A DNA stretch of 64,000 bases from Fratercula arctica (Eukaryota > Chordata > Aves > Charadriiformes > Alcidae), in contig CANTUZ010000025.1 in the NCBI GenBank assembly GCA_947846985.1, positions 992,001 through 1,056,000 of the forward strand, in the 5' to 3' direction. Position numbers and translations under genes: made by a program. Each line of letters opens with the position of its first letter. The first letter of the stretch is position 1. Below are positions 21,482 to 33,590 of the stretch, piece after piece. Below the pieces are notes generated by a model that was not told where the DNA came from, did no database searches, and saw only the letters and a program-made list of their open reading frames with translations.

Positions 21482-21942
21482 TGTCAACTTTGTTATAAAT
21501 ACTCCGAGTCCGTAAGGAGTTTAATAAATGTTTATTAGATAAGAAAGCAAAAGCAGCGCTGGGCAGCCGGGGAGTCGCAGCTCCACAAAGGCTCGCAAAT
21601 TCGAATGTCTCAAGCAACTCCTTTTATCTTCTCGGGGGTGGGTTTCAGCATCCTTAGTCTCCGCCAGGTGCCCCCCTATAGATTGCCGGGTCAGCTAACA
21701 TATACAAGGATCTGCACCGAGACACAAGCTCAACAAACAAATGGGCATGAGAACGGCGTCACGGGCAGCCGCTCAAGGACATCAATCCTTCATGGCAACA
21801 TTCCCCAGGTCTCATCCCTTCACCCAGATAAGGCAGTCATCCGTAGCAACAGCTGGCAGTATATCATATCATGACATTTACTGCTAGTATAGCAATTAAG
21901 TCTTATCGCAAGACAGGATGTCCTGCTTCACAGAGCAGGACA
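21482..21942 (-). mobile_element. ERV LTR, minus strand (~460 bp)
   Basis: Read on the minus strand it has a TATA-like AGATAAAAGGAG (complement near 21625-21636) and AATAAACATTTATTAAACTCC before an end at TGACA (complement of 21482). The far end is probably 21942, where TGTCCTGCT and AGCAGGACA form a short inverted repeat (21919-21942). I could not find a clean target duplication, so the right edge is uncertain. It differs from the other LTR families here. Confidence 0.65.
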
Positions 21943-22441
21943 CTTCCATTGCTTGTTTGGTGCAATAATTACCCTCCTTGTTCAGCTCTCCTGGTCATCA
22001 GCAAATTACCTGTTAGTCACCTATTGCAAACTTTATTTTCCTTAAGTATGAAATTTTCTAATGGACAAAGGTCTATTAATATCTATTTTTTGTCTATCAA
22101 TTTGAAAACAGAGCCATTCCCAATGCTAATAGCTAAAAAAAAATCCCTCTCTGCATGTCCCCCCAAAAGTTTCATCATTCATTTGAATATAAAGTCAGAT
22201 CTTGTAATCACAGTTTTCTATTGTGGTTAATTTTATGCTATGTATGATCTAATGCAGCATGGGACTTAAAAGTGCAATCACTAATATACAGAAAAACATT
22301 TCTACTTCTTGTATGTATAAAAATTAAGTTAGTCTTAAAAATGTTGCTTTTGAGGTTCTCTTCTCCAAGTGATAAATATAAAGGCAGAAGGGGCAGAACA
22401 GGGGCATATTTTCAGTTATTTATACTTTCTGTAAAGCCTCT
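21943..22441. other. intergenic sequence between two LTRs
   Basis: AT-rich, with no recognised element. It ends in CCTCT at 22437-22441, the left target duplication of the next LTR. Confidence 0.6.
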
Positions 22442-23430
22442 TGTAAGATACGGACTGTAAATTCCCTGAGGAGGGGCAGAAGGCCCTCCAAGCCTTCAAT
22501 GGAATGCCTCAAACACTCGCAAGGACATAAATAATGCAGGCCTGGCCTTCAAAGAACTGATAAGGCTCACACTTCTGGCGCCTGAAAGTGTGGGAGAACT
22601 GTCTTGTGAAGACAGGATCGTTCTGCCACTCGTGTGATGAGCTTGCTAGTTCTCAGTTCTCAAGGCCATTGTGTCCGATGAGTGACCTTTGCTTCATTAT
22701 CCACGAAATGCCTATGAAAGTGCACACCCCCGCATATGCTAATGAAGATTATAGAGATCATGCTAAACATGTATGACTATGGCACTCATCTCTCCACCCA
22801 AATCATGCTACACCTCACCTGGGAGAAGGGAGAAACCTGAGACGAGGCTGTCCTCGACGAGGGGGGTGGACCATGCTAATTCAGCAAACATAAAAGGGGA
22901 AAAAGTGTCCCTGAGGGGCAACAAAGAAGAAACAAAAGAAGAAGGTAGTGCCTGGGAAGATTCTTCCCAAGAAAGAAGACCGTACCTGGGAAGATTTTTC
23001 CAAGAAAGAAGAAGATTATGCCTGGGAAGATTCCCTGAAAAAGACCCTGGGACTAGGACCGGTGATCTCTTTCTCTCTGTCTTTTTCTCTGTCTTTTCCT
23101 TTCTCTTTCCCTCAGTTTCTCTTTTCTCTTAGAATTGTTAAGTAATGGTTAGAGTTGTTAAGTAACAACCTTAAGTACGACCTTAAGTACCGCTTGCCAT
23201 AAGTTGTCATAACTGTTGTTAACTAACAGTATGTATACCCCACCACTTGCCATAATTTGTTATATACCTAACCAATTATTGTGGACTTGTTAAGACCTAT
23301 ACTAACCATTTTGGGAAGCTAATAAATGTTTCTATATGGACCTTGAGATTTATCTCACCTTAGTCCACGCCATTGAGAATTTACGAATCTGAAGTCACCC
23401 CCCCCCCTTTACTGAGAGTGGGATATGACA
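22442..23430 (+). mobile_element. 989-bp solo LTR with perfect CCTCT target duplication
   Basis: The LTR runs from TGTAAGATACGG to GGGATATGACA and is flanked by CCTCT at 22437-22441 and 23431-23435. A TATA-like CATAAAAGGGG is near 22890, and the polyadenylation signal AATAAATG is at about 23321-23328. A 119-codon frame at 22773-23132, rich in a repeated (W/S)EDFS-type phrase, lies after the TATA position and arises from short purine-rich repeats near 22945-23040. A perfect duplication implies a relatively recent insertion. Confidence 0.88.
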
Positions 23431-24074
23431 CCTCTTTCTGAGAAAGTAAAATTAAGATGAAGAGATGCCCTTTGCCAGATGAACTGAACTAGTCCACTGT
23501 GCCGTTGTCTGCTCTACATGTTGAAAAAGTCTCATCTTACTTTGATATAATTAAGTGGAAGTAGGATCTACTGTTTTACTGCTTCCTCCTTAGTTTTTGA
23601 ATGTATTTGCCACTGATGCTTTCTAAGTCATTCTAAAAGGTTTCTGAGTAGAAATTTTCTGAAGTCTAGTTATCACTGCTGAAAAGAGATGACCCAAATT
23701 TCCCTTTCAGTTTGGGAGAATTTTGATGAGAACCCAAGTCTCCTACCAATATCTCTTTGCTGAAATGAATGAGCAGATTTTAGGGAATTTCCTATAAACC
23801 AGGGCATTTTGCTAGCAGCTGAACAACGAAATAAAAGAAAATGCTAACCATATCCTCATCTTTACTGGATGTCTTTTGCTAAGTATCATCCACCATATCC
23901 CACTTCTGAAGATGCTTCTAAGAGCTTTTGTTGCTGGAGTTTATACTTTATTTTCTGTTTGCTTACTTTAAAGAATTATAGTGCACAAGACAAATGCTAG
24001 CCTCCTTCCCTCCTTCCCTCCCTTTCTCCCTATTCATGTTAGTGGGAAATGTCCTTACACAGACAGACTAAAAC
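23431..24074. other. intergenic sequence with CCTT-rich microsatellite
   Basis: No gene or repeat recognised apart from a CCTT-rich stretch at 24001-24030. Confidence 0.6.
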
Positions 24075-24362
24075 ATAGAATGGTAGAATGGTTCAGGTTG
24101 GAAGGGACCTTAAAGATCATCTAGTTCTGACCCCCCTGCCCTGGGCAGGGACACCTCCCACCAGCCCAGGTTGCTCCAAGCCCCGTCCAGCCTGGCCTTG
24201 AACCCCTCCAGGGATGGGGCATCCACAGCTTCTCTGGGCAACCTGGGCCAGGGGCTCACCACCTTCCCAGGAAAGAATTTCTTCCTCAGATCTCATCTAA
24301 ATCTCCCCTCTTTCAGTTTAAAACCGTTACCCCTCGTCCTAGCACTACATGCCCTTGTGGAT
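24075..24362 (-). mobile_element. CR1 3' fragment
   Basis: Minus-strand CR1 tail and end of ORF2, recognised by the conserved GGTTGGAAGGGACCTTAAAG block near the 3' end and the NLP-type (LPREVV region) segment around 24230. Confidence 0.88.
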
Positions 24363-24492
24363 CTTCACTTCTCTAATGTACTGTATGCTAGAAATATTTG
24401 AAAACATTGTGTTAGAAGTTACACCTTATATGGAGTGAAGGAAAAATGTCTCAACTTGGGAGGTGGATTGGCAACTCAAGGAAATAGACTGA

Positions 24493-24520
24493 GGCGAGGC
24501 AAGGCAAGGCAAGGCAAGGA
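24493..24520. repeat. AAGGC pentanucleotide microsatellite
   Basis: About five to six tandem AGGCA-type units. Confidence 0.85.
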
Positions 24521-26794
24521 AATTAATTTCTTTAGTCAAATGTTGAGACAATTTGCAATTAGATAGGGAAGTTTAACTTTTAAGATTTCTTAGTAGAAAA
24601 ACGTTGTATAACTATCAGAACAACGAGTTCTGTATACTGAGATAAATATCCAAAAGCAACATAAAGTGAAAATAATAATTCCAAAACAATTCCATTCACA
24701 GACCAGTTGTCTATAAGCTAATGCTTTCAGTTCAAATTTGTACTGTATTTAATGTTGCATGACAGTTTCAAAAAATGTATAATTTTGATATTTTGAAAAT
24801 AATAATTATATATTTTTGGAAAGTAAAAGAAGAATCTACCCTTTCTGTTGGAAACTAATCAGAAAGGCACTGGTTATAGAAAAGAAACTTGATTCCAAAA
24901 TAATAATATGAATCAATGGGATGCCTTGTACATTTGCACACTGATTTGAGTTTTATTAATTTAGTCAAAACTTGATGGCTTCAAACATACTTGCGAAATT
25001 AAGGAATTTCAAAGTCAAAGCTGGAAAGTTGCATATTATACAATATCTGGGTACATCTGTGTGGGTTCTTATCTACTCGATTCAGGTGTGTATTACATGT
25101 CCTATTTGTACCTTTATAAATTGCCTTGCTCATGTGGCTTTAAATAGTTTAAATTATTTTTTTGTTTGTTTTTTTAGATTATCATTTTATGTACAGATTT
25201 TAAAGCAGTGCCAGTTTACAACTGACTCAGGCATGAGTTAAGTGAGTTGGTATTTAAACTTATGGGATTAAGCCACATGCCCTTTTTTCATCCAGAAGAA
25301 TTAGTGATACCGGTAGGGTAGGGACGCCTAAAGCAGTCTCACTGAAGGAAACTGGGCTTCCTATTACCACTGTCATTTAAAGTCAATACAGGCTGTGTAT
25401 CCACCTACTGGCAGCTTTAATCAACGTCAGTCATCTCCAGAGAAAATAGCCCCGAGGATGGAGCAAGAAACTAGCCCACTCTCAGCACCCTTTGTCTCTC
25501 CCATATGGACAGGACATGATTCCACAGGATTAGCCACCAGTTATGTCCTCTGAATTGAACAATCCAGTCAATTTACTGTGCAAAGTAAATTGATCCTTCA
25601 GAACAAAGGGATCAGTTAGCAGGGAGGTACCTGAGGAAGCAGCATGCCTGTGTAAACAGTGTTGTCCTTGCCCCAGTGTGAAGCGGCTCAGCGCCGTATG
25701 GTGCCACTATGAATTTATTAACTGATGGATTAACTCATCTCAGTATTTGGGATTCCCAGTTTTCAGCTGTGAGAGTGACTGATGGGCTCACCACTGCTTC
25801 AGTCTTGGAAGCATTTTCCTTCATTTAACAGAGTCAAGAAGACAGAAAATTGCTCTCTTTGCAAATGCTAATCTCATCACTCCTTCAAACACCCAATGTG
25901 GCAATTTATTCCAGGCAAAGTCTTAAAATTGGTATAGTACACATCAACTGCATACTAATTAGCAATTTCTTTTGAAGGCTCCATTACTTATTAAGAGTCT
26001 CCTTTTCCATATGTTCATCATGCCACACTTAACCCTTTAATTACAAAACAGCACTTTCTGCTAATTGTGAGAAGGTACATTGTACTTGGTATCTGTATTA
26101 AAAACAATACCTTATAAGGTCTAATTTAGGGTCAGATAGAAAGCAGACAGATAGGCGGGCATAAAGTCTGAGCGGCACTTTCCTCATTTTAGGCATATTA
26201 ATTTTTATTCCCACTGGCTATGCTTAAGGGAGCATTCCATGAAAAGGGTATTTCTTTTGAAATGGCAAACCTTATGTCCTCACTGCATTGTACCAACACT
26301 GGAAGGGAGAGGATGATTTTCCCACTGCTGCTGAATAGGACCTCATTACCATGAATTTATTTCTTGGTACTTTGTACTTATAGGGGGAAAATATCAGGAA
26401 ATTTTAAAACATGATCTGTGGTAAATCACAGGATCTGTTGGTAATTTGATCTGTGTTGACTCAGACCAAGGTTATTTTCTTTTTACCTAGTAGCCCAGAA
26501 GCTTCCCCTGGACCCCAGTCTCCCCATTTTATTTTCTTTACCTATAATATAATGTGTCTTTGATTTTTAAAAGCCTAATGGTGTGTTACTTGTGGATACC
26601 ATCACTCACACCAAAATTGTAGCATGAAGATGGAAAAAAAACTGGGAAGAAAAAATACCCAGTCAGAGGCACACAAAAATTTAAATCTTTTGCTTGTTAA
26701 AGCATTAAAATGTTTTCTTTCGTTTGCTTTCCCTATGTCAGGTAACTGCAATCATAACCTCTATAAGTAATTTGTATTTATGCCTATCATGATT

Positions 26795-26826
26795 AATAAA
26801 TAAATAAATAAATGGTAAATAAATGG
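26795..26826. repeat. AAAT tetranucleotide microsatellite
   Basis: Tandem AAAT units, interrupted by GG near 26813. Confidence 0.85.
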
Positions 26827-27745
26827 ACAAGTTCTAAAGCAGGTACCACTACTATGGCATTTATTTGTATATGATCATTGTAGGCAACTTTGAGCTGGTT
26901 TAGTTCATTATCTTTGCAACACATGCAGCATCTAAAGCCCCATTCAAAGTGAATACATTGTTATGAAATGAGAGAACCTATGCAATGCAGATTAGGACAA
27001 ATAAAAGTACCAGATACTTAATGAAATTTATGCTTTCATGGTATGCCTATCATTGCTTAAAAGATAAATGTATTTTTTTCATGTTGATTTAAAATAAGAT
27101 TATTATTTTAGAGCTTGTGTAGGGATGATTATTTATTTGAGGAATAAGGAAACTCAGGTCTTCTTAGTAACTCTTGCAATGAAAGCAGAGCTTGTCTGAA
27201 TCCAGGAAAAAATATCCAATCAAATATTTGTTTATATTCTTCCTGGGGTTTTTTTGTTGAAATTTCGTTTCAATTGAGATTTTCCCATCAGTTCTAAGTG
27301 ATAAAAAAGAAACATCCTTATCTTTAAAAACAAACATGAAAAGCATCATTATTTCATTTAATTTCATAGTGCAGTATATTAAATATTTACATCAAACATT
27401 AAAACTGAGATTAAAAGAAATATTAACACATATGAGTGCTGGCTGCAAGCAAATATCACATTCGGGTTTGTTACCAACAGAAATTCACTACACAGACATA
27501 CTATCCAAATTTATGACTGTTTCAAGAGTCTTAACTCATTTATACTTTTGAAATTTTGCCATGTAAGAACATGTACCAATTCATTAGATCCAGAGAATGA
27601 CTGCAGTAGCCTTTATCTTGGGGTGCACTAAAATCCAGAAGCCACAGTGAGAATGTCACTGGCAGCTAGTTTATTCTGCTTGGGTATCTTTTCACTACAG
27701 AGAAGTATCAACATATCTTTGGTTTTCATATTCATAAAATGTTAA

Positions 27746-29417
27746 CACTGTGATTTATGGACAGAATCAGTCTATTAATAACAGACCCAGTCTATTAATA
27801 CATGGCTCCATGGCTAGTGTCACCACCAGAATTTTGGATTTTTCGATAATGGGATGGCCTACATGGCACCAGGCATGCTGGTGTCAGATGGGATTCATCT
27901 TTCCCAGGGGGGAAGAGGGTCTTTGCTCACAAGCTAATGGAGCTCATTGACAGAGCTTTAAACTAGACTTGAAGGGGGAGGGGGATAATATCAGGCTTGC
28001 CCAGGACAAGCCGTGGGATGACACGCCAAGGTTAGAGGGATGGAGTGCTAGCAAGGGCCCTCAGCCTGTTGCTTTACAATGTGCTGGGTACACTGGAGCA
28101 CACTTGAAGTCTTACACTGATGAGACAGGGGCTCCTGAGGTAATAGGAGCCAACAAGGAAACACCAGTGAAATACCTCAAAGGAATTAAGGGCTGTTCCT
28201 CTAAGAAGGTGACATGACTGACCACCCAGCTGAAGTGCCTCTACACCAATGCACGCAGCATAGACAACAAACAGGATGAGCTGGAAGCCATTGTGCTGCT
28301 AGAAAGCTATGACCTAGTTGCCATTGCTGAAACTTGGTGGGACGCATCCCATGACTGGAGTGCAGCTATTGATGGCTACAGGCTGTTCAGAAGAGCCAGG
28401 CGAGGAAGGAGGGGCAGAGGGTTTGCCCTCTACGTCAAGAAATGGATAGCTTGCGAAGAGCCGTCTCTGAAGAACTGCCATGAACAGGTTGAAAGCTTAT
28501 GGGTAAGACTGAGGCAACAGAGACCCTTGTGTTCAGTGTTTACTACAGGTCACCCAATCAAGGGGAACCTACTGATGAAGCCTTCTTACGCCAGCTACAG
28601 GAGGCATCGCGCTCGCAGGCTCTCATCCTGCTGGGGATCATCAACCACCCCGACATCTGCTGGAAAAGTAACACGGCAAGCTGTAGGCAATCCAGGAGGC
28701 TCCTGGAGTGTATCGAGGAGAACTTCTTAAGCCAGGTAATAGACAGCCCCACCAGAGGGGATGCACTACTGGACCTGTTGGTTCCCAACACAAGTGAGAC
28801 TGGGGACAGCCTGGGCCGCAGTGATCATGCACTGGTGGAGTTCACAGTCATGAGGGATATGGGTCAGGCAGAGAGTCAAGTCAGGACCCTGAATTTTAGA
28901 AAAGTAAACTTCCAGCTCTTCAAGGAGTTAGTCAAGAGGACCCCCGAGAAACTGCCCTCAGGGGCAAGGGAGCAGAACAGAGCTGGCAGATCTTTAAAGA
29001 CACTTTCCATAGAGTGCAAGAGCTCTCAGTCCCCAGGTGTAAGAAATCAGGAAAGGAAGGCAAGAGACGGGCATGGCTGAGTCAAGACCCTCTGGTCAAA
29101 CTAAAGGGCAAGAAGGAAACACACAGGCAGTGGAAGCAGGGACAGGTATCCTGGGGAGAGTATAGGGATGCTGCCTGGTTGTGTAGGGATGGGGTCAGGA
29201 AGGCCAAGGCATGGCTGGAGGTGAACTTGGCAAGGAACGCAAAGAATAATAATTCGAAGGCTTTCTACAGGTATGTCAGCCGGAAAAGGAAGGTCAAAGA
29301 AAGCATACTCCTCCTGATGAGCAAGACTGGCAAACTGGTAACAACGGACGAGGAGAAGACTGAGGTAGTCAACAACATTTTTGCTTCAATCTTCACGAGC
29401 AATCACTCTTCACAGAA
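27746..29417 (+). pseudogene. CR1: ORF1 end, endonuclease, start of RT
   Basis: The left part (27800-27965) matches the end of the CR1 ORF1 esterase-like domain (decayed DGIHLS-type region ending IDRALN). ORF2 starts near 28220 with an AP-type endonuclease: LYTNARSIDNKQDELEA, then AIAETWW (catalytic Glu) near 28320. The frame changes from 28293-28730 to 28499-29080 at about 28510-28540. At 28941-28950 one base is missing, exactly as in the CR1 at 4216-5066, moving the reading to 29014-29436. Another CR1 interrupts it at 29418. Confidence 0.88.
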
Positions 29418-29835
29418 TCACAGATCATCTTTGTAGCCCTCTGCTGGACTCTCTCCAGCAGTTCCCTGTCCTTCTTGAACTGAGGGGCCCAGAACTGGAC
29501 ACAGCACTCCAGATGCGGCCTCACCAAGGCAGAGTAGATGGGAAGGATGACCTCCCTCGACCTGCTGGCCATGGTCTTTTTAATGCACCCCAGGAGACCA
29601 TTGGCCTTCTTGGCCACAAGGGCACATTGCTGCCTCATGGTCAACTTCTCCACCAGGACTCCCAATTCCTTCTCTGCAGAGCTGCTCTCCAGCAGGTCAC
29701 CCCCAACCTGTCCTGGTGCATGGGGTTATTCCTCCCCAGGTGCAGCACCCTACACTTGCCCTTGTTGAATTTCATTAGGTTCCTCTCTGCCCAGCTCTCC
29801 AGCCTGTCCAGGTCTCGCTGAATGGCAGCACAGCC
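29418..29835 (-). mobile_element. CR1 fragment nested in CR1, opposite strand
   Basis: Minus-strand ORF2 segment ([20 protein letters not shown] to [20 protein letters not shown]) lacking a 3' octamer tail. The surrounding plus-strand CR1 stops before it and resumes at 29836 with the VEGPQDRD segment. The missing tail makes simple CR1 insertion less likely than patch-like insertion or recombination. Confidence 0.85.
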
Positions 29836-29896
29836 CAGACCTTTCGAGTGGAAGGACCTCAAGACAGGGACTGAGGGAGCAAATTCCCTCCCACTG
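29836..29896 (+). pseudogene. CR1 ORF2 continuation
   Basis: Sixty bases of the outer plus-strand CR1, corresponding to 4866-4925 of the sister copy, between the nested minus CR1 and an LTR. Confidence 0.75.
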
Positions 29897-30584
29897 TGTT
29901 GTGGTTTAGGCCGGACTGGCCAATGACAAGACGACAGATGCTCTCCCCCATCTCTCACTCCAAGGAGAGGAGGAGGAGAGATAAAGAGATTTATGAGTTT
30001 AGAAGAAACTAAACTACTTTAATGAAATATTAATAATAGAATAAAACAGAAATAATGAAATAGATATGATATATACAAAACTGTATCAAGCTCCCAGTAT
30101 GATGTCACTGGCAGGCACCGGGGAAGTCCCAGACTGGACTCAGCGACGGGTGGGAACTGGGTTCCACAGATGAAGTCAGGAAGACACGGATCGGGATCAA
30201 AGGCAGATGAACAGACAGGATCCTCCTGGGACATCAGCCATTGAAGGAAGAGAGCTGACCCTTTGCTCCCTCAGCTTTTATACTGAGCATGGGGCAGATG
30301 GGATGGAATACCCTGTTGGTCAGTTTTGGGTCACCTGTCCTGTCCCCTCCTCCCTGCAGGTGGGACCCCTCTATGCTTTTCTGTTTCCAGTCCTCCAACG
30401 GGGCAAATAATGAAGTTAGCTTACCGTGGTTGTATAAGCAGGAGTGTCTCTGCATACCATTCCTTGGCAACCAACAATTGGGAACCAACAACATGCTGTT
30501 AATTTCGGAGAGTTAGAAGAGGCCTATCTAAGAAGTAAAATTACTGAACAGAAAGTTGGTTCTGTTTTACCTCAAACCAGGACA
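29897..30584 (-). mobile_element. solo LTR of TGTCCTGG family in CR1
   Basis: Ends are TGTTGTGG and CCAGGACA, 688 bp, with the TATA box complement near 30275-30285. CR1 sequence lies on both sides. Flanks CACTG and CACCA match at only three of five bases, so the target duplication is decayed or absent. Confidence 0.87.
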
Positions 30585-31075
30585 CACCAGGTTCGTGACC
30601 ACCCGAGGAACCTGAATATACACAAGTCTATGGGACCTGATGAAATGCACCCCAGAGTCCTGAGGGAACTGGCTGATGTAGTTGCCAAGCCACTCTCCAT
30701 GATATTTGAAAAGTCATGGCAGTCAGGTGAAGTCCCTGGTGACTGGAAGAAAGGGAAACATTGCACCCGTTTTTAAAAGGGGTAGAAAGGAGGACCCTGG
30801 GAACTACCGCCCTGTCAGCCTCACCTCTGTGCCTGGGAAGACCATGGAACAGATCCTCCTAGAAGCTATGCTAAGGCACATGGAGGACAGGGAGGGGATT
30901 CGAGACAGCTAGCATGGCTTCACCAGGGGCAAGTCCTGCCTGACCAACCTGGTGGCTTTCTGCAATGGAGTGACTGCATCAGTGGACAAGGGAAGAGCTA
31001 CAGATATCATCTACCTGGACTTCTGCAAGGCCTTTGCCACGGTCCCCCACAACATTCTTCTCTCTAAGTTCTTCT
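30585..31075 (+). pseudogene. CR1 RT fragment, continuation of 27746 element
   Basis: Reverse transcriptase start ([19 protein letters not shown], then [14 protein letters not shown] and [13 protein letters not shown]) up to the motif A region [11 protein letters not shown] near 31012-31045. A frameshift is near 30765 and a TAG at about 30910. It ends in a short TTCT-rich duplication at 31060-31090. Confidence 0.85.
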
Positions 31076-31318
31076 CTAAGTTCTTCTTCTAAGTCTTTTT
31101 TTCTTAGCTGAAGATGTTTTGACGCAGGAGGCAGTTTGACTTAACCTTGGCAACACCTCTGTGGACATTGAATCATCTTCCTTGTCATGATTAGGTTCCC
31201 CTTGCAGAGCCTCATACTTATTTTTTAAGGGTTCCTGGGAAGGTGGGGGAGTTACTGGGGAGACACGCCTACTTTGCTGGGCAGGAACATGTTCCCACAG
31301 GCCCATATCCTCTAGGTT
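31076..31318 (-). pseudogene. fragment of CR1 ORF1 (likely)
   Basis: An 81-codon minus-strand frame with NKYEALQGEPNHDKEDD and a KKKRLRRR end. It resembles the C-terminal half of the ORF1 nucleic-acid-binding part of another CR1 subfamily. It abuts the 3' tail of the next CR1. The assignment rests on the NKYEAL and basic-end similarity to the ORF1 at 16798-17289. Confidence 0.5.
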
Positions 31319-33590
31319 CATAGAATCATAGAATCATAGAACTGTTAGGGTTGGAAGGGACCTTAAACATCATCTAGTTCCAACCCCCCTGCCATGGGCA
31401 GGAACACCTCCCACTAGACCAGGCTGCTCAGAGCCCCATCCAGCCTGGCCTTAAAAACTTCCAGGGATGGGGCTTCCACCACCTCTCTGGGCAACCTGTT
31501 CCAATGTCTCACCACCCTCATGGTGAAGAACTTCTTCCTAACGTCCAGTCTGAATCCTCCCATCTCTAGTTGTAATCCATTCCCTCTAGTCCTACCATTA
31601 CCCAACATCCTAAAAAGTCCCTCACCAGCTTTCTTGTAGGCCCCCTGAAGATACTGGTAGGCCACTATAAGGTCTCCTCGGAGCCTTCTTTTCTCCAGGC
31701 TGAACAACCCCAACTCTCAGTCTGTCCTCATAGGAGAGGTGCTCCAGCCCTCTCATCATCTTCATGGCCCTTCTCTGGACACGTTCCAGCACGTCCATGT
31801 CTCTCTTGTAGTAGGGGCTCCAGAATTGGACGCAGTACTCCAGGTGGGGTCTCACCAGAGTGGAGTAGAGGGGGAGAATCACCTCCCTTGACCTGCTGGC
31901 CACGCTTCTCCTGATGCAGCCCAGGATACGATTGGCTTTCTGGGCTGCAAGTGCACACTGATGGCTCACGTTGAGCCTCTTGTCCACCAGCACCCCCAAG
32001 TCCTTTTCTTCAGGGCTGCTCTCAAGCCAGTCACTGCCCAGCCTATATCGGTGCTTGGGATTGCCCCGACCCAGATGGAGGACCTTGCACTTGGTCTTGT
32101 TGAACTTCATGAGGTTGGCATGGGCCCACCTCTCCAGCCTGTCAAGGTCCCTCTGGATGGCATCCCTTCCCTCCAGCGTGTCAGCCGCCCCACACGGCTT
32201 GGTGTCGTCGGCAAACTTGCTGAGGGTGCGCTCTATGCCACTGTCCATGTCGCTGACGAAGATGTTAAACAAGACCGGTCCCAGTACTGATCCTTGAGGG
32301 CCTCCACTTGTCACTGGCCTCCACTTGGACATGCCCCCATTGACAGCCACTCTTTGGGTGCGGCTGTCAAGCCAGTTCTTTATCCACTGAATTGTCAGTC
32401 CATCAAACCCATATTTTATCAGCTTGGAGACCAGGATGTCATGCGGGACAGTGTCAAAGGCTTTGCTCAGGTCCAGGTAAATGACGTCGGTTGCTCTCCC
32501 CTTGTCTATTGATGTTGTGACCTTCTCATAGAAGGCCACCAGGTTTGTCAGGCACGATTTGCCCTTGGTGAAGCCGTGTTGATTGTACCCAATCACCTCT
32601 TCATTATTCTTCTGCCTCAGCAGTGCCTCCAGGAGGATCTGCTCCATAATCTTACCAGGCACGGAGGTGAGACTGACTGGCCTATAGTTCCCTGGTTCCT
32701 CCTTCTTTCCCTTTTTGAAAATGGGGATTATGTTTCCCCTTTTCCAGTCAGTGGGGACCTCACCAGACTGCCATGACTTTTGGAATATAATAGAGAGCGG
32801 TTTAGCAACCTCATCCGCCAGTTCCTTCAGTACCCGTGGGTGTATCCCATCAGGTCCCATGGACTTGTTCACTTTCAGGTTCATCAGATGGTCACAAACC
32901 TGAGCTTCACTTACAATGGGCAGTTCTTTCCAACCCCTGCCATTGTCTTCTGTGGCTCCGGGAGTGTGGCTGGAGCCCTTGCCAGTGAAGACTGAGGAAA
33001 AGAAGTCGTTGAGAACCTCGGCCTTCTCCATATCACTTGTCACCAGCTCCCCCGTTTCCTTTCTAAGGGGGCCCACACCCTCCCTAGTCTTCTTCTTACC
33101 ATTAATGTACCTATAGAAATTTTTGCTGTTTCCCTTGATCTCCTTGGCTAGATTTAATTCTAACTGAGCTTTAGCTTTTCTCACCAGGTCTCTTGCTGTT
33201 CAGACAGCTTCCTTATATGCCTCCCATTCTAGCTGTCCTTTCTTCCACTCCTTATAAAGTTTCTTTTTGTGTGACAGTGTGTCCAGGAGCTCCCTGTTCA
33301 CCCAGGCAGGTCTCCTAGCATTTCCTGCCTTCCTCTTTGTCAGTATACTTTGCTCCTGGACATGGAGAAGGTGATCCTTGAATACTGACCAGCTGTCCTG
33401 CGCCCCCCCTTCCCTCTAGAGCTTTGTCCCACGGCCCTTTGGCCAGCAGATCCCTGAAGCGATCAGTCTGCATGCCTAAAGTCCAGGGTCGTAAGCTCGG
33501 AATATATCCTCCTAGTTGCCCTGAGGATCTTAAATTCTATCGCTTCATGGTCACTGCAGCCAAGGTTATCCCTGAGCCTCACGTTGGTCA
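31319..33590 (-). pseudogene. CR1 ORF2 with near-intact reverse transcriptase
   Basis: Best-preserved coding sequence in the window. The 520-codon frame 31622-33184 holds the [18 protein letters not shown] (110-125), [10 protein letters not shown] (165-174), motif [10 protein letters not shown] (236-244), [14 protein letters not shown] (296-309) and FADD (324-327), so the catalytic Asps are present. The frame stays open upstream to about 33590 apart from a TGA at 33200-33202. Downstream a frameshift near 31715 moves the C-terminal domain to 31414-31713. The 3' tail ATAGAATCATAG lies at 31319-31340. The endonuclease is missing, and CR1s are commonly 5'-truncated. It reverse transcribed CR1 RNA in its ancestor; this copy is dead. 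Confidence 0.92.

Larger units (their letters stand above)
24363..27745. other. AT-rich intergenic sequence with two microsatellites
   Basis: An AAGGC pentanucleotide repeat lies at about 24493-24520 and an AAAT repeat at about 26795-26826. Otherwise nothing recognisable; no frame over 90 codons. The centre of the inverted repeat (about 27675) falls at the end of this stretch and shows no local dyad. Confidence 0.6.

Noticed and set aside
22773..23132. 119-codon plus-strand frame with repeated acidic-aromatic phrase
   Set aside because: It sits wholly inside a solo LTR and comes from purine-rich repeats. Kept only as an observation on the LTR.
27600..27750. A dyad or hairpin at the centre of the inverted repeat
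   Set aside because: The midpoint near 27675 is ordinary AT-rich sequence without local inverted repeats; the arms are separated by a long spacer.
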